A stretch of 46,444 nucleotides of DNA, taken from Verrucomicrobiota bacterium (GTDB taxonomy: Bacteria; Chlamydiota; Chlamydiia; Chlamydiales; Rhabdochlamydiaceae). The translations under genes and the position numbers were made by a program. How positions within the stretch are numbered: position 1 is the stretch's first letter; the number at the start of each line of letters is the position of its first letter. The notes under the pieces are model-generated. The model did not search any database. It was not told the DNA's origin and saw nothing but the letters and a program-made list of their open reading frames with translations. Shown here piece by piece: positions 33,365 through 43,370 of the stretch. The stretch spans positions 1-46,444 of the forward strand of contig JAFEGH010000012.1 of assembly GCA_018240065.1 (NCBI GenBank). Reading direction: 5' to 3'.

Positions 33365-34846
33365 ATGTCCCATCTTGAAAAATATTTTAACCGCGTGCCT
33401 GCCGAAAAAAGAACGAATGCTGCGATCGCCTACATGGCGTCGCTCGACCACATCCGAACCGAATTCCCTCTGATCGAACAAAGGATCGTCCAGGAACTGA
33501 AAGATCAGCGCACCCATTTGAAATTGATCGCTTCGGAGAATTTTTCCTCTCTTGCCGTACAGCTTGCGATGGGCAATCTTCTGACCGATAAATACGCTGA
33601 GGGAGTGCCATTCCGGCGCTTTTACGCCGGGTGCGACAATGTCGATGCGATCGAGGCCGCTGCATGCGACGAAGCGAAGAAACTGTTCAATTGCGACCAC
33701 GTCTATGTCCAGCCCCATTCGGGAGCCGATGCGAACCTGGTGGCTTTTTGGGCGATGCTGGTCTATCGCGTGCAAAACAAGGAAGTCGAAAGGCTCGGAA
33801 AGAAGAGCATCGATGAGCTGACAGCCGAAGAATATGAAAGCGTCCGCAAATTGCTTGTGGGCCAGAAGGTGATGGGGATGTCGCTCAACTCCGGCGGTCA
33901 TTTGACCCATGGCTACCGGCACAATATTTCTGCCAAAATCATGCAGTCCGTGCCCTACGAGATCAATCGCGAGACAGGGGTGCTGGATTACGCTCAGCTG
34001 CAGGAACAGGTCAAAAGAGAAAAGCCCGCCATTCTGATCGCAGGCTACTCCGCTTATCCAAGGTTGATCAATTTTGCTAAAATGAGGGAGATCGCAGACA
34101 GCGTCGGCGCGATGCTGATGGTCGACATGGCCCACTTTGCAGGTCTTGTGGCAGGCAAGGTGATGAAAGGAGAATTCGATCCGGTTCCGTTTGCGCACAT
34201 CGTGACGACGACCACGCATAAAACACTTCGAGGCCCTCGCGGAGGCATGGTCCTGTGCAAAAACGAACTTAAGGATGTAGTCGACAAGGGATGCCCGATT
34301 GTTCTGGGCGGACCTCTGCCCCAGGTGATGGCGGCAAAAGCAATCGCGTTCAAAGAAGCCAACACGATCTCCTATCAGCAATATGCCCATCAGATCGTCG
34401 CCAACTCCCGCGCGCTCGCCCAGCAGCTCATGAAGAAAGGGGTAAAACTGACGACCGGCGGAACGGACAACCATCTGATCGTCTTCGACGTCGCCTCGAC
34501 CTTTGGCATCACCGGTCGTCAGGCCGAGCTTGCTTTGAGAGAGGCCCGATTGACCGTCAACCGCAACACCCTGCCCTTTGACACCAACGGCGCATGGTAT
34601 ACGTCCGGCGTCAGGATCGGAACGCCTGCTGTAACGACCCTTGGGATGAAAGAGCTCGACATGGTCGAGATCGCAGATGCAATCGTCGAGCTATTGCAGA
34701 ACACAAAACCTGCTGTCGATGAAAAAGGGCCAGGAATGAGCCGCGCGAGGGTGGATATCGATCCCAAAGCTTTGGCTGTCGTCCAGAAAAGGGTGTCTAC
34801 GCTTCTTTCCGCTTATCCCCTTTATCCGGAACTCGTCATAGATTAA
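33365..34846 (+). CDS. glyA: Serine hydroxymethyltransferase
   Basis: A 493-residue PLP enzyme that converts serine plus tetrahydrofolate to glycine plus methylene-THF. The PLP lysine is Lys286 in TTTTHKTLRGPRGG. Other signatures are LIASENFSS, QPHSGADAN, LNSGGHLTHG and VDMAHFAGLVAG. It is longer than the usual 420 or so residues because of an insertion (about 135-170: VERLGKKSIDELTAEEYESV) that is also present in Chlamydia GlyA. The ATG at 33365 is chosen because AAGGAG lies six bases upstream and the product aligns with chlamydial GlyA; an in-frame ATG at 33287 would add 26 residues. Matches CT432. Confidence 0.97.
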   Translation: MSHLEKYFNRVPAEKRTNAAIAYMASLDHIRTEFPLIEQRIVQELKDQRTHLKLIASENFSSLAVQLAMGNLLTDKYAEGVPFRRFYAGCDNVDAIEAAACDEAKKLFNCDHVYVQPHSGADANLVAFWAMLVYRVQNKEVERLGKKSIDELTAEEYESVRKLLVGQKVMGMSLNSGGHLTHGYRHNISAKIMQSVPYEINRETGVLDYAQLQEQVKREKPAILIAGYSAYPRLINFAKMREIADSVGAMLMVDMAHFAGLVAGKVMKGEFDPVPFAHIVTTTTHKTLRGPRGGMVLCKNELKDVVDKGCPIVLGGPLPQVMAAKAIAFKEANTISYQQYAHQIVANSRALAQQLMKKGVKLTTGGTDNHLIVFDVASTFGITGRQAELALREARLTVNRNTLPFDTNGAWYTSGVRIGTPAVTTLGMKELDMVEIADAIVELLQNTKPAVDEKGPGMSRARVDIDPKALAVVQKRVSTLLSAYPLYPELVID

Positions 34847-34865
34847 TTCTGAAGAATTGGCTAAG

Positions 34866-34894
34866 TTGAAATAAATGGTCTGAATAAGAATACT
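34866..34894 (+). promoter_or_regulatory. Possible promoter of clpP-dapF
   Basis: TTGAAA (34866-34871) and AATACT (34889-34894) are 17 bp apart in the 77-bp gap between glyA and clpP. Confidence 0.35.
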
Positions 34895-34923
34895 GAATAT
34901 AAAATAAGAAATAGAGGTTTTTT

Positions 34924-35532
34924 ATGATGTTCCGCAATCAGGAAGAAGAGCCATCGCAAAAGAAGCCTGGCATTAGCCTGCTCGAAGACAAGATTGACGA
35001 GGCCCTTTTAAAAACGCGCCGCATTTTCTTGTCCGACGCGGTTGATAATGATAGCGCCAAAGAAATTATCCGCAAATTCTGGTATCTGGAATCGATTGAT
35101 CCAGGAAAACCGATCCTTTTTGTCATCAATTCTCCAGGCGGTTCCGTTGACTCCGGCTTTGCGATCTGGGACCAGATCAAAATGATCACTTCCCCTGTGA
35201 CGACTATGGTCACAGGACTGGCCGCTTCGATGGGGTCGATTTTAAGCCTGTGCGCAGCTCCCGGGCGCAGGTTCGCCACTAAGAACGCGCGGATCATGAT
35301 CCACCAGCCTTCGGTCAATGCGATCATTCGCGGGCAGGCGACAGATCTCGAGATCCACGCCAAAGAGATCATTAAAACGCGTCAGGCTCTCGTCGAACTG
35401 TACGTCCAAGCGACAGGAAAAGACGCCAAAGTGATCGACCGAGCGATCGACAGGGATACATGGATGAGCTCTCAAGAGGCCCTCGAATTCGGCCTGCTCG
35501 ATAAAATCGTCAGCTCCTATAAAGATTTATAA
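34924..35532 (+). CDS. clpP: ATP-dependent Clp protease proteolytic subunit
   Basis: A 202-residue ClpP. The catalytic triad is visible: Ser102 (GLAASMGS), His127 (MIHQP) and Asp176 (AIDRDTW), with the same His-Asp spacing as E. coli. ClpP forms a 14-subunit barrel fed by ClpX or ClpC. Chlamydiae carry two clpP genes; position next to dapF and glyA marks this one as the CT431 equivalent. The N-terminus is longer and more charged than the E. coli mature enzyme. dapF follows after two bases, so they form an operon. Confidence 0.95.
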   Translation: MMFRNQEEEPSQKKPGISLLEDKIDEALLKTRRIFLSDAVDNDSAKEIIRKFWYLESIDPGKPILFVINSPGGSVDSGFAIWDQIKMITSPVTTMVTGLAASMGSILSLCAAPGRRFATKNARIMIHQPSVNAIIRGQATDLEIHAKEIIKTRQALVELYVQATGKDAKVIDRAIDRDTWMSSQEALEFGLLDKIVSSYKDL

Positions 35533-35534
35533 CA

Positions 35535-36368
35535 ATGTCCAGGTTTCCGTTCGTCAAATATCAGGGAGCGGGAAACGACTTTGTCCTGATCGACTTGAGT
35601 CATTCCCTGCCTTCCCTGGATTGGGCGGATTTGGCGCGGCGGCTGTGTGAGAGACGCCATGGGATCGGAGCCGATGGCCTTCTTCTTCTACTCCCTTCGA
35701 AAATTGCCGATTATCGAATGAGCATTTTTAATGCCGATGGCAGCGAACCTGCCATGTGCGGCAACGGGATTCGCTGTCTTGCCGACTACATTTTCAAGCG
35801 CAACCCTGCGCTGCAGGAAGTGTCGATCGAAACGATGAATAGGGTACTGAAATGCCGCATGGATGCAGGAGGGATTGCCGTCGATCTCGCTGCTCCCTCC
35901 ATCTTGCATTGGCCCATCGAGCTTGATCGTGAAGCAGTTTACGTCGTCGATACCGGCGTTCCCCATGCTGTCATATTCGTCCAAGCTCTCGATCAAGTCG
36001 CTGTCGAGTCTCAAGGCCGCAAGATCAGGTTTGATTCCCGATTTGCTCCGCATGGGGTCAATGTGAACTTCGCCTTTGTCGGATCGGACGGCACACTTTT
36101 TCTCCGCACTTATGAACGGGGCGTCGAAGGGGAGACTCTTGCGTGCGGAACAGGCGCTGCCGCGGCAGCCTTTGTCGCGATGAAGATTCATCATCTAGGT
36201 CAAACCGTCCAAGTCTCCACACGTTCATCCCTGGAATCGGCAACAGCGGAATATCGTCCTCTCCTGCGCCTCAATTTCTTTGCAAGCGCTCAAGGCGAGC
36301 ATGCCATCGAAATGATCGGCGGCGCCAAACAAGTGTTCGAAGGAGCGGTCGATCCAGAATCTCTATGA
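35535..36368 (+). CDS. dapF: Diaminopimelate epimerase
   Basis: A 277-residue cofactor-free epimerase converting LL- to meso-diaminopimelate, the last step before lysine and peptidoglycan stem peptide synthesis. The two catalytic cysteines are Cys75 (PAMCGNGIRC) and Cys204 (TLACGTGA), and GAGNDFVLID opens the protein. It lies two bases after the clpP stop. The C. trachomatis counterpart is CT430, whose enzyme, as I recall, has been reported to have relaxed substrate use. About 215 bp without a gene follow. Confidence 0.96.
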   Translation: MSRFPFVKYQGAGNDFVLIDLSHSLPSLDWADLARRLCERRHGIGADGLLLLLPSKIADYRMSIFNADGSEPAMCGNGIRCLADYIFKRNPALQEVSIETMNRVLKCRMDAGGIAVDLAAPSILHWPIELDREAVYVVDTGVPHAVIFVQALDQVAVESQGRKIRFDSRFAPHGVNVNFAFVGSDGTLFLRTYERGVEGETLACGTGAAAAAFVAMKIHHLGQTVQVSTRSSLESATAEYRPLLRLNFFASAQGEHAIEMIGGAKQVFEGAVDPESL

Positions 36369-36584
36369 GGGAATTTCTTCCTGCCTGTGTTGAACAGGGG
36401 GCCAGGGAAGCAACCTGCGAATCACTGCTCTCATCGCAGTCTGCAGATGAACTCCAAACGTCTAGCTCAACTCATCCCAAGACCTGTCGGGTTTGTCGCT
36501 TCTTCCGCCTTGATTTGAAAAGCATGAGAGATTTATAGAGAGGTTCTGTCTGCTGATTGAAGCCGCAAGATCGAGGAGGTCTAA

Positions 36585-37694
36585 ATGCTTATCGGGATCC
36601 CAAAGGAAATCAAGGATCAGGAATATCGCGTCGGCGCGACTCCCGACATGGTGAAGGCGCTCGTTCTCGCGGGCCATCAAGTCATGGTACAGACCCTGGC
36701 AGGAGAGAGGATTGGGTTCCCCGATGCGATGTATGCTTCAGCTGGCGCCAGGATTGTCTCTGCGATCGCAGAAGTCTATCAGGCGGAGATGGTCATCAAG
36801 GTGAAGGAGCCCCAGACTCAGGAATTTCCTCTGCTAAAAGAAGGGCAGATCCTTTTTTGCTATCTTCATCTCGCTCCTGATCCAGAACAGACAAAGCATC
36901 TGCTCAAACAAAAAATCGTCGGGATTGCTTACGAAACCGTCACCGACACAAAAAACAGGCTGCCGCTGCTCGTTCCGATGAGTGAGATCGCAGGAAGGAT
37001 ATCGATTCAGGCAGGGGCCAACGCACTCCAATTGTCCAATGGAGGCAAAGGCGTCCTACTCGGCGGAGTGACTGGTGTGCTCCCTGCAAAAGTGGCCGTG
37101 ATCGGCGGGGGGATCGTCGGAACGGAGGCCGCGCGTATGGCGATGGGTCTTGGCGCCGATGTTGTCATTCTGGACAGGAACCTCAATCGTTTGCGCGAGC
37201 TGGACGCTCTCTTCGGCCCTCGGCTAAAAACCGCCTTTTCATCGCCAGCGGCGGTCGAAGAACATGTCGTTGAAGCGGACCTTGTAGTGGGCTCCGTCCT
37301 CATTCCGGGAAAAATGGCGCCGAAGCTGGTGACCCGCGACATGGTCAAAAAAATGAGTCCTGGATCGGTCATCGTCGATGTGGCCATCGACCAGGGAGGC
37401 TGTACCGAGACATCAAGGCCGACGACCCACACGAGTCCGACATATGTCGTCGACGGCGTCGTCCACTATTGCGTCACCAATATGCCAGGGGCCGTTGCCC
37501 GTACTTCGACCCAGGCGTTGACCAACGCGACAATGCCTTACGCGCTGAAAATTGCGAGTAAAGGATATAAGCAGGCCCTCAAGGAGGATCCGGGTCTGAT
37601 GGTTGGGCTGAACGTCTATCTTGGCAAAGTGACGAACGCTCCCGTCGCCGCCGACCTGGGATATGAATATGCTCCTCCTGAGAAACTTTTCTAA
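36585..37694 (+). CDS. ald: Alanine dehydrogenase
   Basis: A 369-residue NAD-dependent enzyme for reversible alanine/pyruvate plus ammonia exchange. Substrate-site residues Arg15, Lys74 (VKVKEP-type block) and His95 (YLHLAPDP) match the family. The Rossmann motif [19 protein letters not shown] starts near residue 168. The [22 protein letters not shown] block is typical. The ribosome binding site is very strong (GAGGAGG seven or so bases upstream). It is a single gene with a hairpin terminator. It could feed carbon from host alanine into pyruvate. I do not know of a counterpart in C. trachomatis. Confidence 0.95.
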   Translation: MLIGIPKEIKDQEYRVGATPDMVKALVLAGHQVMVQTLAGERIGFPDAMYASAGARIVSAIAEVYQAEMVIKVKEPQTQEFPLLKEGQILFCYLHLAPDPEQTKHLLKQKIVGIAYETVTDTKNRLPLLVPMSEIAGRISIQAGANALQLSNGGKGVLLGGVTGVLPAKVAVIGGGIVGTEAARMAMGLGADVVILDRNLNRLRELDALFGPRLKTAFSSPAAVEEHVVEADLVVGSVLIPGKMAPKLVTRDMVKKMSPGSVIVDVAIDQGGCTETSRPTTHTSPTYVVDGVVHYCVTNMPGAVARTSTQALTNATMPYALKIASKGYKQALKEDPGLMVGLNVYLGKVTNAPVAADLGYEYAPPEKLF

Positions 37695-37696
37695 AG

Positions 37697-37731
37697 GACA
37701 GGCTGTTCAGGATTTATTTTTAGCCTGTCCG
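37697..37731 (+). terminator. Terminator of ald
   Basis: GGACAGGCT pairs perfectly with AGCCTGTCC two bases after the stop codon, followed by GGTTTCCTCTCTT. The stem is strong; the T-run is interrupted. Confidence 0.6.
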
Positions 37732-37841
37732 GTTTCCTCTCTTCCGGTGTTTTTCCCCCTAGCGCCCGGTTTCAAAAGAGCAGCTTCCGCCCCAGCCCTG
37801 CCTGCGGCAGCTTGCAAACATATTTATCTCCGGGCATGCTG

Positions 37842-37884
37842 AAATCTAAGGAGTAATGTAAGCTATTACCCGCTCCTTAGATTT
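37842..37884 (+). promoter_or_regulatory. Perfect inverted repeat in the leader of the SNF2 gene
   Basis: AAATCTAAGGAG and CTCCTTAGATTT are a perfect 12-bp inverted repeat around a 19-base loop that contains a second small palindrome (GTAAT/ATTAC). It ends with TTTTC 20 bp before the ATG. It could be an attenuator, or it may sequester a GGAG decoy; function is unknown. Confidence 0.45.
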
Positions 37885-37903
37885 TCTATGCGATAAAGGT
37901 TTT

Positions 37904-40900
37904 ATGGAAGGCTCCCCATTTTCAAAAAAGGATCTGGCCGATGGAAAAGCGCTGCTCGAGGCCGGCAAGGTCGGGCAGGTGCTGTTCTCGGAAGGGACCT
38001 ATCAGGTCGAGGCTTCCGATTTGACCAAAAAAGGGCGCTACTGGCCCTTTTTACAGCTCGACGACGAGGGCCATGTCCTCGACTGCTTTTGCAGCTGTCC
38101 CGAGGCGGAAAAGAAAAAATCGTGCGCCCATCTTGCAGCCGCCTACCAAAAAATCTTCAATGGACATCGCGCCCCCCTCCATATGCGTTTCCACGATTCC
38201 CTGTGGAACCATCTCTGCCAGCTGGCCAGCCATCGGCATGGCTATGATGCCCAAGCGCTGAAAGGTAAAAACCAGGTCTATGAGGCCAAATCGGTCACCG
38301 GCAAGAAGCTTTTTTCTGTCAAAGGGCTTAATCCCAAGGGCAAGAAACGACTTCAGGAAGTGTTGTTCAAGCGCACCGTCGAAACGGAGGAGACCTCCCT
38401 TAAATTCTCCAACCTTCCCCCGGAAGAGATTGCCCTTTGGAAAGAAGGGCGTCCAAGCCATGAATTGCAATATGAGCTCTCATTTTGGTCCGACCTTTCC
38501 AAATGGATGATGGCGATGCAGGAAGACAAGGAGAAATACCTCATCCAGTTCGAGGAAGGGGAAAAAGGGCTGCCTCATTGGATCCATGTCAGTTTCCCTT
38601 CCCTATCGGTCAGTTTTTATATCGCTGAGGTAAACTGGACGCAGCTCATCCCGGCGCTGGCATCTGTCGATTCTCCTCTTCCAGTCTATGAGTTTCAGGA
38701 CTATCGCATCGAAGCGATCCGCTATGACGTGAAAGAGCGCGCGCTGCGCATTGAAAAAGGTCCGATTTCTTCCAAGACTTCCGCGCGTTCCGAAGAGGCG
38801 TTGCAGGGGATCGAGGTCGGCGAATGGCTGTTCGTTCCCAAAAAGGGCTTTTTCCCACAGCGGATCGATCCGATCTTCAAGCAGGATGAAATCCCTCAGG
38901 AAAAAATTGGCTCCGTTCTCCACAAACATCCGCTCATCCTTCAAAAATATATCGTCGGCGCAAAGCTCCACGTGAGTCCGGTCAAAGCGCAATATCATGT
39001 ACAATTCGATGCGGATGAGAATCTGCATATCGCCTGTTATGTGTTTGAAAAGGGAGATTTGCAAAAGGCCGACTCCGCCTATTTCGGACCCTGGGTCTAT
39101 CTTCAGGACAAAGGGTTTTACCTTTTGGACAACCTCCTCTTTGAAGGCGTCGAGAAGATCGTTCCCCGCGCGCAGATGAATGATTTTATCAACCGCCACC
39201 GCGTCTGGCTGGGCGGTTTCGAGGGATTCCAGACTCATGTTTTCGCCATTGAGTCGCAGCTTCACTTTGCTGTCTCCAAAGAAGGTTTTCTGCGATTTGA
39301 AGCCTCGATTGAAATGATGGACAGCTCAGAAGAGGTCATCGATTTTGGCGAGTGGATCTATCTCAAGGGAAAAGGGTTCTTTGCCAAAAAGATTGGAAGA
39401 GGAGGATCTCTGATCAGGCCCGGCGAGACGGTACACAAGGCCGAGATCGCGACGTTTATCCGACAGCATCGCGATGACTTGGACGGCCTCAAAGGATTTT
39501 TCTCGAGCAGATGCCCTCTGGAGAAAAGCGGTCTGGAAATCTTTTTGAACGAAGGCGGCAGGATCGTCGTCCGTCCTCATTTTCAATTCGTCGCGCCGTA
39601 CGCTGCAGAGCAAGTGCAGATCTTTGGTGAATACACTTATGTAGATGGAGAAGGGTTCTACGAAATCCCTTATGAAAAAAGAGTGCCTGAAGCCTACGTC
39701 AAAGAAAAGACTATTTCACTCACTGACGAACCGTATTTTGTTCTCTATGAGCTCGACGCATTGAAGGCGTGCATCTTTTCGATCCAAAAAGAACTTAAGA
39801 AACCTCGCGACCTCTATTTGCGCGTGCGCAAATTGCAAAGAAGCGGAAGGACGAAGGCCGCAGAATGGCTGCTTGAAGGACTGTTTGAAACGGAAGTGGG
39901 GACAGTCGAGCTTTTCGAAGTCTGGCAGGCAGTGCAGGAGAACAAGCGCTATCTTTTCTCTTCCGCTGGACTGCTTCTGCTGAAACATCCCCGTTTCAAC
40001 TGGTTTAAAAACATCCCCAAGAAACGCTGGCTTAAAGGGGGCAAGCAGCTGCGGATGACGACGATGGAATGGCTGCGCCTGACGGTCTTCGAAGATTTAA
40101 GGCCGCCGCTTGGCACGACAGTGGAAGAAAACGATACCCGTTTGCTCATCCAGAAACTGACCTCGTTCCAGACAGACCAGAATGTGGATCTCTCAGGATT
40201 CAAGAGCGATCTGCGCTCTTATCAAGAGGTCGGGGTGCGCTGGCTCTGGTTCCTCTATTTGCATGGCCTCTCCGGAATGCTATGCGATGAGATGGGACTC
40301 GGAAAGACCCACCAAGCTATGGGCCTCATCGCCGCTGCTCAGAACCAAAGCAGGCTCTCTTTCAAACCATCTGTGAAAGAGGTGGAAGAATTGCAGCCGC
40401 TGGAAGTGGATGAGGGTACTGAGCAATCAGCATCAAAAGCTTCCGGAGAAAACAGCGGAAAAATCCTCGTCGTCTGTCCGACGTCTGTCATCTACCATTG
40501 GGAAGATCTGCTGAAGAACTTTCTTCCCGCAGCGCGCGTGCTCGTGTTCTACGGCATCAGCCGCAAGCTCGCCTCTTTCGAAGAGAAGGCCGATATCCTG
40601 CTCACTTCCTATGGAACATTGCGCAGTGAAAAACAGTCGCTTTCCCAAATTGACTTTGAAATTGCCATCTTTGACGAATTGCAAATCGCCAAGAACGCGC
40701 AATCGCAAACGCACAAAGCGCTGAAAAAGATTAAGGCCAGCATGCGCCTTGGCCTCACCGGAACTCCGATCGAAAACAGGCTGCTCGAATTAAAAGCCCT
40801 ATTCGACGTCGTCGTTCCTGGATATCTTCCCCAGGAAGCTCAATTTAAAGAACTGTTTGTCAATCCGATCGAAAAGAATCAGGATAATGAAAAAAAATCG

Positions 40901-41737
40901 TTGCTTTCCAAACTGATCAAACCGTTCATTTTGCGCAGAAAAAAATCTGAAGTTCTTCTCGAACTTCCCGATAAGATTGAAGAGATCGCCTATTGCGATC
41001 TTTCTGAAGAACAGGACGAGCTCTACAGGAAAACTTTCCTGCTTCATAAAGAAGCGTTGATGCAGGACCTTGAGAACAAGGCAAAACCTGTTCCCTATCT
41101 GCATGTCTTTGCGCTGCTCTCCTCGCTCAAACAGATCTGCGACCATCCCTGTCTGATCACCAAGCAATACAGCGAATTTCAAAAGCACAAGTCGGGAAAA
41201 TGGGACCTTTTCGTCGAACTGCTCCACGAGGTCCGCGACAGCGGCCAGAAACTTGTTGTCTTTTCCCAGTACCTCGACATGCTCGATATGATCGAGGCCT
41301 ACCTGAAAGAACATCAGATCGGCTATGCTGGAATTCGCGGATCCACGCGCAACCGCAAAGAGCAGCTCGACACATTCAAGGAAGACCCCAAGTGTGAAGT
41401 ATTCCTGGCTTCCCTCCAGGCGGTTGGCGTCGGCGTCGATCTGGTCTCCGCCTCTGTCGTGATCCATTATGACAGATGGTGGAACCCCGCGAGGGAAAAC
41501 CAGGCCACTGACCGGGTCCACCGCATCGGGCAGAACCGGGGCGTGCAGGTCTTCAAACTAGTCACAAAAGGAACTATCGAAGAGCATATCCACCGCCTCA
41601 TTGAAAAGAAGCTGACCCTGATGGAAGGGGTGATCGGCTTTGATGACCAGGACCATATCAAAGGCCTGGACCGCGACGAGCTGCTCCAGCTCTTGTGGCT
41701 GATCAACAAAGACATCGAACAGGATCCGGGTCGTTAA
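37904..41737 (+). CDS. SNF2-family helicase with SWIM zinc finger
   Basis: A 1,277-residue Swi2/Snf2 ATPase. The SWIM finger CxCx(8)CxH lies at residues 63-76 (CSCPEAEKKKSCAH). A long middle region of repeated strand-rich segments (EWLFVPKKGFFP, PWVYLQDKGFYLL, EWIYLKGKGFF) follows. The ATPase lobes come next: motif I DEMGLGKT near 795, motif II DELQ near 924, TGTPIENRLLELK, and the C-terminal lobe with GVGVDLVSASVVIHYDRWWNPA and DRVHRIGQ near 1176-1210. It moves along DNA or removes bound proteins, for example RNA polymerase. The start has AAAGG upstream. Chlamydiae carry SWI/SNF-type proteins, one (CT708) near der (CT703), as here. Confidence 0.93.
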   Translation: MEGSPFSKKDLADGKALLEAGKVGQVLFSEGTYQVEASDLTKKGRYWPFLQLDDEGHVLDCFCSCPEAEKKKSCAHLAAAYQKIFNGHRAPLHMRFHDSLWNHLCQLASHRHGYDAQALKGKNQVYEAKSVTGKKLFSVKGLNPKGKKRLQEVLFKRTVETEETSLKFSNLPPEEIALWKEGRPSHELQYELSFWSDLSKWMMAMQEDKEKYLIQFEEGEKGLPHWIHVSFPSLSVSFYIAEVNWTQLIPALASVDSPLPVYEFQDYRIEAIRYDVKERALRIEKGPISSKTSARSEEALQGIEVGEWLFVPKKGFFPQRIDPIFKQDEIPQEKIGSVLHKHPLILQKYIVGAKLHVSPVKAQYHVQFDADENLHIACYVFEKGDLQKADSAYFGPWVYLQDKGFYLLDNLLFEGVEKIVPRAQMNDFINRHRVWLGGFEGFQTHVFAIESQLHFAVSKEGFLRFEASIEMMDSSEEVIDFGEWIYLKGKGFFAKKIGRGGSLIRPGETVHKAEIATFIRQHRDDLDGLKGFFSSRCPLEKSGLEIFLNEGGRIVVRPHFQFVAPYAAEQVQIFGEYTYVDGEGFYEIPYEKRVPEAYVKEKTISLTDEPYFVLYELDALKACIFSIQKELKKPRDLYLRVRKLQRSGRTKAAEWLLEGLFETEVGTVELFEVWQAVQENKRYLFSSAGLLLLKHPRFNWFKNIPKKRWLKGGKQLRMTTMEWLRLTVFEDLRPPLGTTVEENDTRLLIQKLTSFQTDQNVDLSGFKSDLRSYQEVGVRWLWFLYLHGLSGMLCDEMGLGKTHQAMGLIAAAQNQSRLSFKPSVKEVEELQPLEVDEGTEQSASKASGENSGKILVVCPTSVIYHWEDLLKNFLPAARVLVFYGISRKLASFEEKADILLTSYGTLRSEKQSLSQIDFEIAIFDELQIAKNAQSQTHKALKKIKASMRLGLTGTPIENRLLELKALFDVVVPGYLPQEAQFKELFVNPIEKNQDNEKKSLLSKLIKPFILRRKKSEVLLELPDKIEEIAYCDLSEEQDELYRKTFLLHKEALMQDLENKAKPVPYLHVFALLSSLKQICDHPCLITKQYSEFQKHKSGKWDLFVELLHEVRDSGQKLVVFSQYLDMLDMIEAYLKEHQIGYAGIRGSTRNRKEQLDTFKEDPKCEVFLASLQAVGVGVDLVSASVVIHYDRWWNPARENQATDRVHRIGQNRGVQVFKLVTKGTIEEHIHRLIEKKLTLMEGVIGFDDQDHIKGLDRDELLQLLWLINKDIEQDPGR

Positions 41738-41816
41738 TTTAATTTTTAATTTACTTCTGTGGCATTTTATTCTGGGATCGAGTACTATCTTACGTCTTAA
41801 TTAGAAGAAGATTTCA

Positions 41817-43286
41817 ATGAGCAGAAAACGGGTCCCGAAATTAGCATTGGTCGGACGGCCGAATGTCGGCAAGTCAGCTTTATTCAATCGCATCTCCAAG
41901 AAAAGGATCGCGATCGTCGATGAGGCTGAAGGGGTCACGCGCGACCGCCTGTACGCCGATGCGGACTGTTTCGGCAAACCGTTTGAAGTGATCGACACCG
42001 GAGGAATCAACCCCCAGTCGGAAATTCCCTATCAGGAAGAGATCCGTCGTCAGGCTGAGATCGCCATCGTCGAAGCGGATGTCATCGTCATGGTCGTCGA
42101 CATCACTGCCGGAGTGACCGCTCTCGATGAGTTCGTCGCTAGGTTGCTGCTGCGCACCGGCAAGCCTGTGATCCTGGCCGTCAACAAAGTCGACGACAGG
42201 GACAAGCTCGATCAGATCTACCCTTTTTATTCTTTGGGGATCAGCCGGCTCGTCGGCGTTTCTGCGACACAGGGTTTCCATATCGCCGAACTGCTCGAAG
42301 AGGCTTTCAACGGGCTGGAACTGCCTGAAGAAGATGCCGCTGAAATCTCCACCACGCGCGTTGCTATCGTCGGCCGCCCAAATGTCGGCAAATCGACGAT
42401 TGTCAACTACCTTCTCGATGAACAGCGCTGCGTCGTCAGCCCGATCGCAGGCACCACCCGCGACAGCATCGACGTCGGCATCCAGGTGGGCGAAGACCAT
42501 TTTACTTTGATCGATACTGCCGGTATCCGCAGGAAGCCTGCGGAACACGACGCAGTTGATAAATTCGCCGCTGTGCGCACACAGCGCGCGTTAGAGCGCG
42601 CCGATGTTTGCGTCCTTGTCGTTGACGCCGATCGCGGCATCACGACGCAGGAGAAGCGGATTGCTCGCGAAATCGAGAGCCAAGGGAAAGGATGCATTCT
42701 CCTTTTCAACAAGTGGGATCTTGTCAAAGGCTTCCGGATGGAGCACTGCCGCAAGAGCTTTGAGATCGACACACCCTTTTTGAACCATTGCCCGATCCTT
42801 TTTGTGTCAGGCCTTACCGGCAGAAACCTAGACCAGCTTTTTAAAGCGGTCAAAGAAGTGCATATCCAGCAGAACCGCAGGATCACCACTGGGCAACTTA
42901 ACAAATTCGTCGAAAAAGCAGTGCAGAAATGCCATCCTCCGATGCTCGAAGGGGGCAAGCGCCTGCGGATTTTCTATTTGGCCCAAGTCGATGTGCAGCC
43001 GCCCCGCTTCGTTCTGTTCGTCAACAATCCGAACCTGATGTCTGACACTTATAAAAAATATTTGATCAACCAGTTCCGCGAGAGCTATGGTTTCTTAGGA
43101 TCGCCGATCCAGTTCTTCCTCAAGGGAAGAAACACCAAAGATAAGAACGAGCGATCTGCGCCGGCGCCTGAGCGCCAGGTGGAGCCGCTGGCAGAAAACG
43201 AAGAGTTTGTCTTTGAAGAGGAAGTCTTCGTCGAAGATGACCTCTCTGAAGAAGAGATCAGCAAGCTCGATCCTTCTTATTTCTAG
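41817..43286 (+). CDS. der: GTPase Der (EngA)
   Basis: A 489-residue double GTPase for 50S subunit assembly. The two P-loops are GRPNVGKSA (13-21) and GRPNVGKST (186-194), with switch motifs DTGGI and DTAGI and base-recognition motifs NKVD and NKWD. A C-terminal KH-like domain follows (PPRFVLFVNNPNL, NQFRESYGFLGSPIQ). The tail is acidic and longer than in E. coli (EEFVFEEEVFVEDDLSEEE). The start has AGAAGA upstream. It is the last intact housekeeping gene before an accessory stretch. Confidence 0.96.
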   Translation: MSRKRVPKLALVGRPNVGKSALFNRISKKRIAIVDEAEGVTRDRLYADADCFGKPFEVIDTGGINPQSEIPYQEEIRRQAEIAIVEADVIVMVVDITAGVTALDEFVARLLLRTGKPVILAVNKVDDRDKLDQIYPFYSLGISRLVGVSATQGFHIAELLEEAFNGLELPEEDAAEISTTRVAIVGRPNVGKSTIVNYLLDEQRCVVSPIAGTTRDSIDVGIQVGEDHFTLIDTAGIRRKPAEHDAVDKFAAVRTQRALERADVCVLVVDADRGITTQEKRIAREIESQGKGCILLFNKWDLVKGFRMEHCRKSFEIDTPFLNHCPILFVSGLTGRNLDQLFKAVKEVHIQQNRRITTGQLNKFVEKAVQKCHPPMLEGGKRLRIFYLAQVDVQPPRFVLFVNNPNLMSDTYKKYLINQFRESYGFLGSPIQFFLKGRNTKDKNERSAPAPERQVEPLAENEEFVFEEEVFVEDDLSEEEISKLDPSYF

Positions 43287-43370
43287 ACAGACAGGAATCT
43301 TTGTCCTTTCCCCTCCAAATGCATTTGCTGTATTAATGAAGATCCTGATGCAATCCATTCTTCTTACATC

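Noticed and set aside
36143..36538. 131-codon ORF overlapping the dapF end and the following gap
   Set aside because: Mostly antiparallel-frame shadow of dapF with Arg/Ser-rich composition and no ribosome binding site; the 215-bp gap before ald shows no supported gene.
43287..43370. Possible yjdF-type riboswitch upstream of the YjdF-like gene
   Set aside because: The gap is only 84 bp and shows no recognisable conserved structure; the Bacillus motif is longer and sits in a longer leader.
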